This document shows, one piece after another, positions 53,186 through 60,631 of a stretch of 64,000 nucleotides of DNA. The stretch lies in assembly GCA_040216885.1 (NCBI GenBank), contig JAVJOG010000025.1, positions 1-64,000 of the forward strand, in the 5' to 3' direction. This stretch comes from Parvibaculum sp040216885. GTDB lineage: Bacteria; Pseudomonadota; Alphaproteobacteria; Parvibaculales; Parvibaculaceae. The stretch's first letter is position 1. Every line of letters begins with the position of its first letter. The notes beneath the pieces were generated by a model. That model was not told the origin of the DNA and ran no database searches. It was given only the letters and a program-made list of their open reading frames with translations. A program made the position numbers and the translations under genes.

Positions 53186-54909
53186 CGGTCGCCGCCGACG
53201 ACATTTCCGTCGCGGCGCGGATCGGCGGCGCCGTCGAGCCCTTGCGGCGTCGCGACGATCCCGTGCAGGCCGCTTGGCAACGCGCGCAACTCGACGGTAT
53301 GGCCGAGCTCGGCCAGCACCGGGATCAATTCTTCCAGCACCGTCCCCTGCTCGATTTCGAGTGCTCCGTTGCGGTCGAGGAAATGCGGCAGCGAGATCGC
53401 ATCCGCGATCTCCATTTCCCAGTCGATCAGCGCAACCAGCGTCTGCGCCACATAGCCGATGATGCGCGAACCGCCCGGCGAACCGATCGCCATCCGGAAT
53501 TTGCCGTTCTCGTCGAAGGCGATCACGGGCGTCATCGACGAGCGCGGCCGTTTGCCGGGCGCCACCGCATTGGCCACCGCGCGGCCGTCTTCCTCCGGAG
53601 CGAAGGAAAAATCGGTCAGCTGATTATTGAGCATCATGCCGCCGGCCATCAGATGTGCACCGAACGGGCCTTCGACCGACGACGTCATCGACACCACATT
53701 TCCGTCGGCATCGACGATACTGAAATGCGTCGTCGAAGGCCGTTCCGGCGAGGGCGCCGCGCCCCAGCGCGCAGCGTCGCTCGAAAGCCGCCCGGGCTCG
53801 GCCTTGCCCATCGTGCGGCTGGCGTCGATCGCGTCGGCGCGGGTCTTCAGATATCCCCGGTCGAGCATCGCGCCCATCGGCACGTCGACAAAATCCGGAT
53901 CGCCGATATAGAAGTCGCGGTCTGCATAGGCGAGCTTTTCGGCCTCGGCAATGAAATGCACCGACGTCACCGTCATCGGGCCCATGCCGGCCAGATCGTA
54001 ATGCCCCAGAATGCCGAGTATCTGCAACAGCGTCAGCCCGCCCGATGTCGGCGGCGGCATCGAGCAGATGCGATAGCGGCGATAGGGCGCGCAAACCGGC
54101 TCGCGCTTGATTGCTTCATAGGCGGCGAAGTCGTCGAGCGACAGCGTACCCGGCCGCGACGGCGCGTTTTGCACCGCATCGACGATGGTCTCCGCCACCT
54201 CGCCTTCGTAGAAACCGCGCCAGCCTTTTTCGGCAATCGTTTTCAGCGTCGCCACGTAAGCGGGATTTTTCAGAATCTCGCCCTCGCCGAGCGGGCGTCG
54301 CGTGCCGTCTTCCTCAAGGCGATAGAAATAGTCCTGCGCCACCGGCATCTGCGCCAGCACTGGATCGCGCGCGATTGCCTGTGCGAGTTTCGGCGGCACG
54401 GCAAACCCTTCCTCGGCAAGCCGGATCGCCGGGTCGAACAATTGCGCCCAGTCGAGGGCCCCGTGTTCGCGATGTGCATCCCACATCATCTTGACGACGC
54501 CGGGCGTACCCACCGAACGCCCGCTCACCATCGCCGGCAGAAAATCCATCGGCTTGCCGTCGTCGCCGAGAAAGAGGTCGGGCGTCGCCTTCATCGGTGC
54601 CGTCTCGCGGCCGTCCCAGGCATCGAGGCTGCGGCTGCGGCGCTCGTAATGCAGCATGAAGGCGCCGCCCGCGAGGCCGGAGGATTCCGGTTCCACCAGC
54701 GACAGCACCGCCTGCACCGCGATTGCCGCATCGACGGCGCTGCCGCCCGCGCGCAGGATCTCGGCGCCCGCCTCGCTGGCATAGGGGCTGGCGCTCGCCA
54801 CCATGTAGGGTTGCGGCCCGCGCGGCAGCAGCGACACCGCCAGCGTGGCAACGAACAACAGAACGAGCGCGACGATGCTCGCAGCCGGCGCGAAGCGCGT
54901 GAATTTCAT
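53182..54909 (-). CDS. ggt: Gamma-glutamyltransferase
   Basis: A 575-residue autoprocessing Ntn hydrolase. A signal/anchor segment (residues 10-30) leads to the large subunit; the autocatalytic threonine is in PSTTHFSIVDADGN, the family processing site, and GSPGGSRII near the C-terminus binds the gamma-glutamyl group. ATG 54909 is chosen over upstream in-frame starts (to 54972) because it begins the signal sequence. It acts in periplasmic glutathione or gamma-glutamyl peptide turnover. The glutathione peroxidase at 16.8 kb is in the same metabolism, but not linked. Confidence 0.92.
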   Translation of the reverse strand: MKFTRFAPAASIVALVLLFVATLAVSLLPRGPQPYMVASASPYASEAGAEILRAGGSAVDAAIAVQAVLSLVEPESSGLAGGAFMLHYERRSRSLDAWDGRETAPMKATPDLFLGDDGKPMDFLPAMVSGRSVGTPGVVKMMWDAHREHGALDWAQLFDPAIRLAEEGFAVPPKLAQAIARDPVLAQMPVAQDYFYRLEEDGTRRPLGEGEILKNPAYVATLKTIAEKGWRGFYEGEVAETIVDAVQNAPSRPGTLSLDDFAAYEAIKREPVCAPYRRYRICSMPPPTSGGLTLLQILGILGHYDLAGMGPMTVTSVHFIAEAEKLAYADRDFYIGDPDFVDVPMGAMLDRGYLKTRADAIDASRTMGKAEPGRLSSDAARWGAAPSPERPSTTHFSIVDADGNVVSMTSSVEGPFGAHLMAGGMMLNNQLTDFSFAPEEDGRAVANAVAPGKRPRSSMTPVIAFDENGKFRMAIGSPGGSRIIGYVAQTLVALIDWEMEIADAISLPHFLDRNGALEIEQGTVLEELIPVLAELGHTVELRALPSGLHGIVATPQGLDGAADPRRDGNVVGGDR

Positions 54910-54989
54910 GCCGATGGTCCTTCTGCCGGTTTCCATCCCGCGAATAGGATATATGAAGTAAGCAGACCACAAACCGGAAGGCCAGACAT

Positions 54990-56021
54990 ATGCACTTCGG
55001 CACGATCCGCAAAGGCCCGCGAAACCTCATCACCGATGTCGAGGGCATTTCGGTCGGCAATGCCGAGAACATCGCGGCCCGCACCGGCGTCACCGTCGTC
55101 CTGCCCGAGCCGCGCGCCAATGTCGGCGGCGACATCCGCGGCGGCGGCCCCGGCACGCGCGAAACCGATCTGCTCGATCCCGCCTGCCTGGTCGACGCGG
55201 CCGATGCGGTGGTGTTGTCGGGCGGTTCCTCCTGGGGCCTCGAAGCGGCGTCGGGCGCTGCCGCCTGGCTCGGCGCGCGCGGGCGCGGCTATCGCGTCGG
55301 CGCGAGCCCGTTGGTCTCGCCCATTGTGCCGGCGGCCATCCTGTTCGATTTGGCAAATGGCGGCGACAAATCCTGGGGCGAGACGCCGCCCTATGCCGCG
55401 CTCGGCCGCGCCGCCTGCGAAGCCGCCGCCGCCGATTTCCGCTTGGGCAATGCCGGCGCCGGCCTCGGCGCCACCGCCGGGCAATATAAAGGCGGCCTCG
55501 GTTCGGCCTCGGCCGTCGTCGCCAACGGCTTCACGGTCGGCGCGCTGGTGGCGGCCAATCCCTTCGGCTCGGCGGTCGTCCCCGGCACGGGGCGCTTCTG
55601 GGCGGCACCTTACGAAATGGACGGCGAATTCGGCGGTCTCGGCTGGCCGGACACATCAGGCGTCGCCGCGCTCGATCCTTTGGCGGGTTCGAAGGCCGCC
55701 CCTGAGCCCGGCGGCAACACGTCGATCGGCGTCGTCGCCACCGATGCCGACCTGACGCCGGCCGAATGCCGCCGCCTCGCCATCATGGCGCAGGACGGCC
55801 TTGCCCGCGCCGTGAGGCCGGTTCACGCGCCGGTCGATGGCGATGCGATCTTCGTGCTGGCGACTGCTCGCCGGCCGCTGGGCCCCGCACCCCGCCACAT
55901 GGCCGTCGCAAGCCTCGGCGCCATGGCCGCCGATTGCGTCGCCCGCGCCGTCGCCCGTGCCCTCTGGGAGGCCGAAACGCTGGGCGAAACCCGCGCCTTC
56001 CGCGATGTCCACGGCCTCTGA
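54990..56021 (+). CDS. P1 family peptidase (DmpA/NylC-like)
   Basis: A 343-residue self-processing amidohydrolase. It begins with NLITDVEGISVGNAEN and ends with the small-subunit segment in which cleavage is expected before the first Thr of GGNTSIGVVATDADL; that Thr would be the nucleophile, as in NylC. Asn and Gly residues around the oxyanion site (SGGSSWGLEAASG) are kept. No signal peptide. Substrates in the family are amides, beta-peptides or D-amino-acid peptides. It is divergent from ggt with 80 bases between. Confidence 0.88.
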   Translation: MHFGTIRKGPRNLITDVEGISVGNAENIAARTGVTVVLPEPRANVGGDIRGGGPGTRETDLLDPACLVDAADAVVLSGGSSWGLEAASGAAAWLGARGRGYRVGASPLVSPIVPAAILFDLANGGDKSWGETPPYAALGRAACEAAAADFRLGNAGAGLGATAGQYKGGLGSASAVVANGFTVGALVAANPFGSAVVPGTGRFWAAPYEMDGEFGGLGWPDTSGVAALDPLAGSKAAPEPGGNTSIGVVATDADLTPAECRRLAIMAQDGLARAVRPVHAPVDGDAIFVLATARRPLGPAPRHMAVASLGAMAADCVARAVARALWEAETLGETRAFRDVHGL

Positions 56022-56052
56022 GGCAAACCCGCGGAGACCCTTGCCTTCGCGC

Positions 56053-56085
56053 CCCCGAAGCTTTAAGAGGGAGCCGCCTTCGGGG
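56053..56085. repeat. 8-bp inverted repeat between the P1 peptidase and tRNA-Arg
   Basis: CCCCGAAG (56053-56060) and CTTCGGGG (56078-56085) flank a 17-base loop. It lies 32 bases after the peptidase stop and may help end that transcript; no T-run follows. Confidence 0.4.
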
Positions 56086-56121
56086 TGCCGCTTTCGAGCC
56101 CGCCCCCATGAAGTGCCAGGC

Positions 56122-56198
56122 GCGCCCGTAGCTCAGCTGGATAGAGCATCAGACTACGAATCTGAGGGTCGGACGTTCGAATCGTTCCGGGCGCACCA
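56122..56198 (+). tRNA. tRNA-Arg (ACG), CCA encoded
   Basis: A 77-base cloverleaf. The acceptor 5' strand GCGCCCG (56122-56128) pairs with CGGGCGC (56188-56194), followed by discriminator A and CCA. The D arm contains AGCTCAGCTGG, the anticodon loop CTACGAA gives ACG (arginine), and the T arm contains GTTCGAATC. It marks the left edge of the integrated element; no repeat of its 3' end was seen inside the window. Confidence 0.96.
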
Positions 56199-56331
56199 TT
56201 TCTCTCAATGACTTACAATGTTTTTGAGAGCTGCTATAAAGTCTTAGGCTCTCCCTAGGCTCTTCATCTCCATATGTCATTGAATAAAAAGGGAAATTCC
56301 GTGAGTCCCAAGACCGTGGATATATTGAGCG

Positions 56332-56907
56332 CTATGGCGCGATGAGGCTCTCAATTTGCCGGAGCAGAGGTTTCTCATTTCCGTGAAAACTCACGATCAT
56401 CGCCTTGAGAAACACTCCCGGCTCAAGCCTTTGTAGATTAATCGGATGGCCGGCTTGATCGGCGAGGAGCGCCAGAAAGGCCGTCTGAGTACGGCCGTTG
56501 CCCTCGCGAAAGGGATGGATGGCGTTCAGCGTTGCGAGGAACGCCGTTGCCTTTTTTGCAAACTCTTCTGCTGTCAGATCGCGAAAATAGCGCTGCTTCT
56601 TCAGATCGTCGAAGAGCGCGGACATTTCCCGCTGAATGTTTTCAGGATAGCAGAAAGCACTGCCGTCTTTGGATATCCGGACGGTTCGGAACTTGCCGGC
56701 CCAGGCATAGATATCCTGAAACAGGTGGTGATGAAGCGCACGGTAATGAGTAACGCTCAGCCTGCCGGAGGGTAGAGGCTCATCCGCGCGCTGCGTCGTG
56801 CTTGCTGTCTCGAACGCATCAAGTGCGGCTTGCATGCGCAGGCCGGGAATATTCTTGAGAACGGTCGTGCCAGGGTAGCAATAAGGGTCTGCGACCGCGT
56901 CGTACAT
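56332..56907 (-). CDS. Fic-domain protein (FicT-like toxin)
   Basis: A 191-residue Fic enzyme. The active-site loop reads HPFREGNGR followed by TQT; the usual Fic core has another Arg three residues after GNGR (GNGRxxR), and here it is threonine. The segment SVTHYRALHHHLFQDIYAWAGKFR precedes it as in class I Fic toxins. Such toxins AMPylate targets, often DNA gyrase or topoisomerase IV, and are held by a small antitoxin; a matching small gene lies 11 bases upstream. ATG 56907 is the start, since the upstream frame covers the antitoxin. Confidence 0.88.
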   Translation of the reverse strand: MYDAVADPYCYPGTTVLKNIPGLRMQAALDAFETASTTQRADEPLPSGRLSVTHYRALHHHLFQDIYAWAGKFRTVRISKDGSAFCYPENIQREMSALFDDLKKQRYFRDLTAEEFAKKATAFLATLNAIHPFREGNGRTQTAFLALLADQAGHPINLQRLEPGVFLKAMIVSFHGNEKPLLRQIESLIAP

Positions 56908-56918
56908 GGAGGAGGCGG

Positions 56919-57122
56919 CTATCGCGTCTTGCCGTATTTGGCAGCGATGGCCTTGCGCCGCTGTTCCGGAGAGAGCCCTTTCCGGTCGAACTCCCGGAAC
57001 TCGGCATCCATCGCCCGGGACATCTTGATACCCTCGACGGCGCTGATTTTCGCAAAGCCTTGGCGGCCAAGAGTAAAGCCCTTGGCAAGGCGCTTGCCGG
57101 ATTTGGTGGTCGGTCCGCTCAT
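56919..57122 (-). CDS. Small antitoxin-like protein paired with Fic
   Basis: A 67-residue basic helical protein that ends 11 bases before the Fic start on the same strand. The helix reads AKISAVEGIKMSR; Fic antitoxins of the VbhA/FicA type carry a [S/T]xxxE[G/N] inhibition motif with a glutamate that blocks the ATP site. The EG pair is present, but the serine is three rather than four residues before Glu, so the fit is imperfect. The downstream part (EFDRKGLSPEQRRKAI) is as in proteins recalled from rhizobial Fic pairs. Confidence 0.72.
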   Translation of the reverse strand: MSGPTTKSGKRLAKGFTLGRQGFAKISAVEGIKMSRAMDAEFREFDRKGLSPEQRRKAIAAKYGKTR

Positions 57123-57164
57123 ACAATAATTATAGCACGAACCATTTCCTCACAAAGCTCAACT

Positions 57165-58367
57165 TTATCCCTGAATTGCCTTCGTACCGCCCGGCGAAAG
57201 TGTCGTCGCGCTGAATGGCTGCGACGGCATGCCGTCGATCATCAGCTTCAGATAGATGCGGTGATTGGGGAGGTTCATCAGGTCGAGCATGTCGAATCGC
57301 GGCTCGAACTCGCGGGCGAGGAGAACCGCGTCATACGGCCCGATCCGAAACGAAACCAGCGTCCCGGCATTGCCGAGAACCGCATGGGCGACATCCGGGT
57401 CGAGCTGATGGAGATGCTGGTTCGCGAGGACAAGTCCAACCCGGTATTTCCTAAGTTCCGAAATCATGCCGGCGATGCTCAAGGTCGTGAAGGTCTGGAA
57501 CTCGTCCATATAGAGGAAGAAGGGGAGGCGTTTTGCCTCCGGGATGTCCGCCCGGCTGAAGGCGGCGAGCCCCATGGTGGTGACGAGGAGACTGCCGAGA
57601 AGCGCGGCGCTGTCGTCGCCGATCTTGCCGCGCGCGAGATTGACGACGACAATCTTGCCTTCATCCATCAGACGGCGGAAGCGGAGCATCTCCTTAGGCT
57701 CGGTCAGGATGCGCCGAAGCGTCGGGTCGGCGAGAAAAGCACCGATCTTGTTCTGGATCGGGGCCGTCGCATCTGCCCGGTAGCGCCAGGAATATTGTTC
57801 GAACTCCTTCTTCCAGAAATTCCGTACCGGCTCATTGGCAAGCGCGTCTGCCACTCGCTGCCGGTAGTCCTTGTCGTTGAGCATCCGCAGGACATCGTCG
57901 AGCTTGGCGTGGCCATGCTCCAGCAGGGCGAAGAGCACGTTCCGGAGGACGTGCTCCATGCGGACGCCCCAGGCATCCGACCAGTGTTTCTTCAGGGCCT
58001 CCATGAGGCCTGAGACCGCGAGCGGGACCCGGTCGAGCGGCACGCGCTTCAGCGGGTTGTAGCCGAAGGGCTGCGCCGGATCGGGTACGTTGAGATAGAC
58101 CAGATCATCAGGCCGGACATCGCTCGCATAGGCGGCAACCCGTTCGGCGAGATCGCCATGCGGATCGATCAGGGCGAAGCCGCGTCCGGCATTGATGTCG
58201 CCGCGCGCCAGGGTCTCAAGGAAGGTCGTCTTGCCGGTTCCGGTCTTGCCGATCGTATAGATATGCGAAAGCCGGTCGTCCTGCTTGATGCCGAAAACCC
58301 GCCGATCGTTCCGGAAGTTCGTCTGCGCGAAATACGAGATATCCGGTGAGCGCTCCATGGGAGGCAT
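57165..58367 (-). CDS. Type IV secretion/conjugation ATPase (TraD/TraG/DUF87-like)
   Basis: A 400-residue P-loop ATPase. Walker A is IGKTGTGKTTF, Walker B is FFLYMDEFQTF (DE), and the HLHQLDPDV stretch and LANQHLHQ motif belong to VirD4/HerA-type pumps. No membrane segment is visible; LIDPHGDLAERVAAY is as in the helicase-HerA-like group of ICEs. It probably aids DNA transfer or replication of the element. Codon use is high GC, similar to the chromosome. A start at the in-frame ATG 58358 is also possible. It is divergent from parB with 250 bases between. Confidence 0.82.
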   Translation of the reverse strand: MPPMERSPDISYFAQTNFRNDRRVFGIKQDDRLSHIYTIGKTGTGKTTFLETLARGDINAGRGFALIDPHGDLAERVAAYASDVRPDDLVYLNVPDPAQPFGYNPLKRVPLDRVPLAVSGLMEALKKHWSDAWGVRMEHVLRNVLFALLEHGHAKLDDVLRMLNDKDYRQRVADALANEPVRNFWKKEFEQYSWRYRADATAPIQNKIGAFLADPTLRRILTEPKEMLRFRRLMDEGKIVVVNLARGKIGDDSAALLGSLLVTTMGLAAFSRADIPEAKRLPFFLYMDEFQTFTTLSIAGMISELRKYRVGLVLANQHLHQLDPDVAHAVLGNAGTLVSFRIGPYDAVLLAREFEPRFDMLDLMNLPNHRIYLKLMIDGMPSQPFSATTLSPGGTKAIQG

Positions 58368-58617
58368 TGTCCGGTATCGGCGGAATCATCGATAGGTGTG
58401 CAATTTTGCGCATACCGCACAACGCGACGGCTTCCCCCGACATAGATTGCGTTATCCCCATGTCGTTGCCGGATCGGCAAGTTTGCACGTCTATGTGAGA
58501 ACCATCTTCTTCGAGACGATGGAGCGAGACCTGTTCCTTTGATCCAGGTCCGCATCGCGTTCGTGGCCGATCGACGGCCGCCGGCGCAATTTTCACCATC
58601 ATCATCGGAGAACACCC

Positions 58618-60528
58618 ATGAGCGAGAACCTCATGACGATCCCGCTTTGCCAATTGAAGCGGGCCGCACTCAATGTGCGCAAGACCGGCCGCAAGGTCGA
58701 TATCGAGCAACTGGCCGCGAGCATCGAAGCTCACGGCCTCCTCGAAAACCTCGTCGTCCGGCTTGTCCGGGTCGGGAGCGCGGAGGCGGAGCCTCTTTAT
58801 GAAGTGGTGGCGGGCGGCAGGCGCTACGACGCGCTGAAACTCCTCGCCAAGCGGCACAAGATCGCGATGGACTATCCGGTCCCGTGCCGCGTCCTCGGCG
58901 AGACAGCGGTCGCGAACTATGTCGAAATCTCGCTTGCCGAGAATATCGTCCGGGCGCCACTGCATCCGGCCGATCAGTTCGACGCCTTCGCGAAACTGCA
59001 GAAGGAGGGACTCGCGGCCGAAGAGATCGCGGCCCGCTTCGGACTGCCGACGAAAGTCGTCATCCAGCGGCTGAAGCTCGGCGCCGTTTCGCCCCGTCTG
59101 ATGGCGGCCTATCGGGCGGAAGAGCTGACGCTCGACCAGTTGATGGCCTTCGCGATCACCGACGACCATGCGGCCCAGGAAGCCTTCTGGTTCGACACGC
59201 CCCATGGCCATCGCTCGCCCCAGGCGATCCGGCGGCACCTCACCAGCGCCCTTGTCGAGGGTGGGGACCGTCGGGCGCTCTTCATCGGCGTCGAAGCCTA
59301 TGAAGCGGCGGGTGGCACGGTGATCCGGGACCTCTTCCAGCCGGAATCCGAAGGTTATTTCGCGGACAGCCAGCTTCTCGGCCGGCTCGTGGCCGAGAAA
59401 CTCGACATCGAGGCCGCGAAGGTCCGGGCCGAAGGCTGGTCCTGGGTCGAGGTCATGCCCGAGACCGACTATGGTGCGCTCGCGAAGTTCGGCCGCGTCA
59501 AGGCCGGCGAGATCGCCCTGTCGGAAGAGGATGAGACCCGGCTCCTCGCCCTCTCCGAACGCTACGACGAACTCGTCGCGGCGCTTGAAGACCAGGAAGA
59601 CGAAGCCATGTCCGCCGAACTCGACAGGGTCGTTGAGGAGATGGACGCGCTCGAAGAGCGGCATCTCCAATGGTCCGATGAGGACCGGAAGAGTGCCGGC
59701 GTCATCCTGAGCCTAACCCCCGACGGCGAGCTTGAGGTGAATCCGGGGCTCGTCCGTCCGGAAGACCGGAAACGCGAGGAGGCGGACGACGAAGAAGGGG
59801 AACCCGCACGACCCGCCGAGCGAAAGGAGAAGGGTAATGGACGCCCCGAAGGCTATTCCGACACGCTGCTGACCGACCTCTCGGCGCATCGCACCGCGGC
59901 GCTCCGGGAGATGCTGGCAGGGAGCCCGAAGGTGGCCCTTGCCGCCCTCGTCTACCGGCTGGCGAAGCCTCTCTTCTTCGAACGCCAAGCCTCGCCTTGT
60001 CTCCACCTCCAGCCCTCTTTCATCGATCTCGGGAGCTTCTCGAAGACGGTGGGGGAGAGCCCGGCGGCGGCCGCTTTGCTCACGCGCCATACGCAATGGT
60101 GCGAGAGGCTGCCGGAGGCGGACCAGTTCTGGCCCTGGCTTCTGGAAGCCGAGCAGGACGTGTTGCTCGATCTTCTCGCCTATTGCGTCGCGCTGACGCT
60201 CGACGCCGTGCATCGGAAGAACGAGAACCCCGGCCGGCGCATGATCGAGGCAAAAGACCTCGCAACGGCTCTTGCCCTCGACATGACCGAGTGGTGGCAG
60301 CCGACACGGGTACACTTCTTCGATCATCTGACAAAAGGTCAGATCATCGAAGCTGTCGGCGAGGCGACATCGGCTTCAACTGCGAAGTACCTCACGGAGC
60401 TAAAGAAGGCCGACATGGCGGCACGTGCGGAAGAGCTTGTCAAAGACAAGCGGTGGTTGCCGGTGCCGCTTCGGAGCGAGGTGGAGGAAACCAAAACAGA
60501 ACCCGTCGCCGATGTGGCGGCGGAATAA
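58618..60528 (+). CDS. Large ParB/RepB/Spo0J-like DNA-binding protein
   Basis: A 636-residue protein. The N-terminal ParB domain (about 8-110) shows VRKTGRKVDIEQLAASIEAHG and YEVVAGGRRYDALKLL, the CTP-binding C-motif GGRRY, then ENIVRAPLHPADQFDAF. A helix-turn-helix (EEIAARFGLPTKVVIQRLKL) follows at about 135-160. The rest, some 400 residues, has acidic stretches (EEADDEEGEPARPAE) and a unique helical C-terminus. Plasmid and ICE ParB-like proteins of this length are known in alphaproteobacteria. No parA is adjacent. A terminator ends the gene at 60537. Confidence 0.88.
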   Translation: MSENLMTIPLCQLKRAALNVRKTGRKVDIEQLAASIEAHGLLENLVVRLVRVGSAEAEPLYEVVAGGRRYDALKLLAKRHKIAMDYPVPCRVLGETAVANYVEISLAENIVRAPLHPADQFDAFAKLQKEGLAAEEIAARFGLPTKVVIQRLKLGAVSPRLMAAYRAEELTLDQLMAFAITDDHAAQEAFWFDTPHGHRSPQAIRRHLTSALVEGGDRRALFIGVEAYEAAGGTVIRDLFQPESEGYFADSQLLGRLVAEKLDIEAAKVRAEGWSWVEVMPETDYGALAKFGRVKAGEIALSEEDETRLLALSERYDELVAALEDQEDEAMSAELDRVVEEMDALEERHLQWSDEDRKSAGVILSLTPDGELEVNPGLVRPEDRKREEADDEEGEPARPAERKEKGNGRPEGYSDTLLTDLSAHRTAALREMLAGSPKVALAALVYRLAKPLFFERQASPCLHLQPSFIDLGSFSKTVGESPAAAALLTRHTQWCERLPEADQFWPWLLEAEQDVLLDLLAYCVALTLDAVHRKNENPGRRMIEAKDLATALALDMTEWWQPTRVHFFDHLTKGQIIEAVGEATSASTAKYLTELKKADMAARAEELVKDKRWLPVPLRSEVEETKTEPVADVAAE

Positions 60529-60536
60529 AAACTACT

Positions 60537-60566
60537 AAGGACCGGGAGGAATCCCGGTCCTTTTCT
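60537..60566 (+). terminator. Intrinsic terminator downstream of the ParB-like gene
   Basis: AAGGACCGGG and CCCGGTCCTT form a perfect 10-bp stem around AGGAAT, followed by TTC. It lies 8 bases past the stop and divides the high-GC ICE backbone from the lower-GC cargo operon. Confidence 0.85.
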
Positions 60567-60631
60567 TCGGGATGCAAAGAGTTCGGCAGTATGTCAACTT
60601 AAAGGGGGATAAGTGGCACGCTGGGGACAAA

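Noticed and set aside
53242..55755. 837-codon forward frame across ggt and into the P1 peptidase gene
   Set aside because: Antisense to ggt and out of frame with the peptidase; amino-acid content is that of a shadow.
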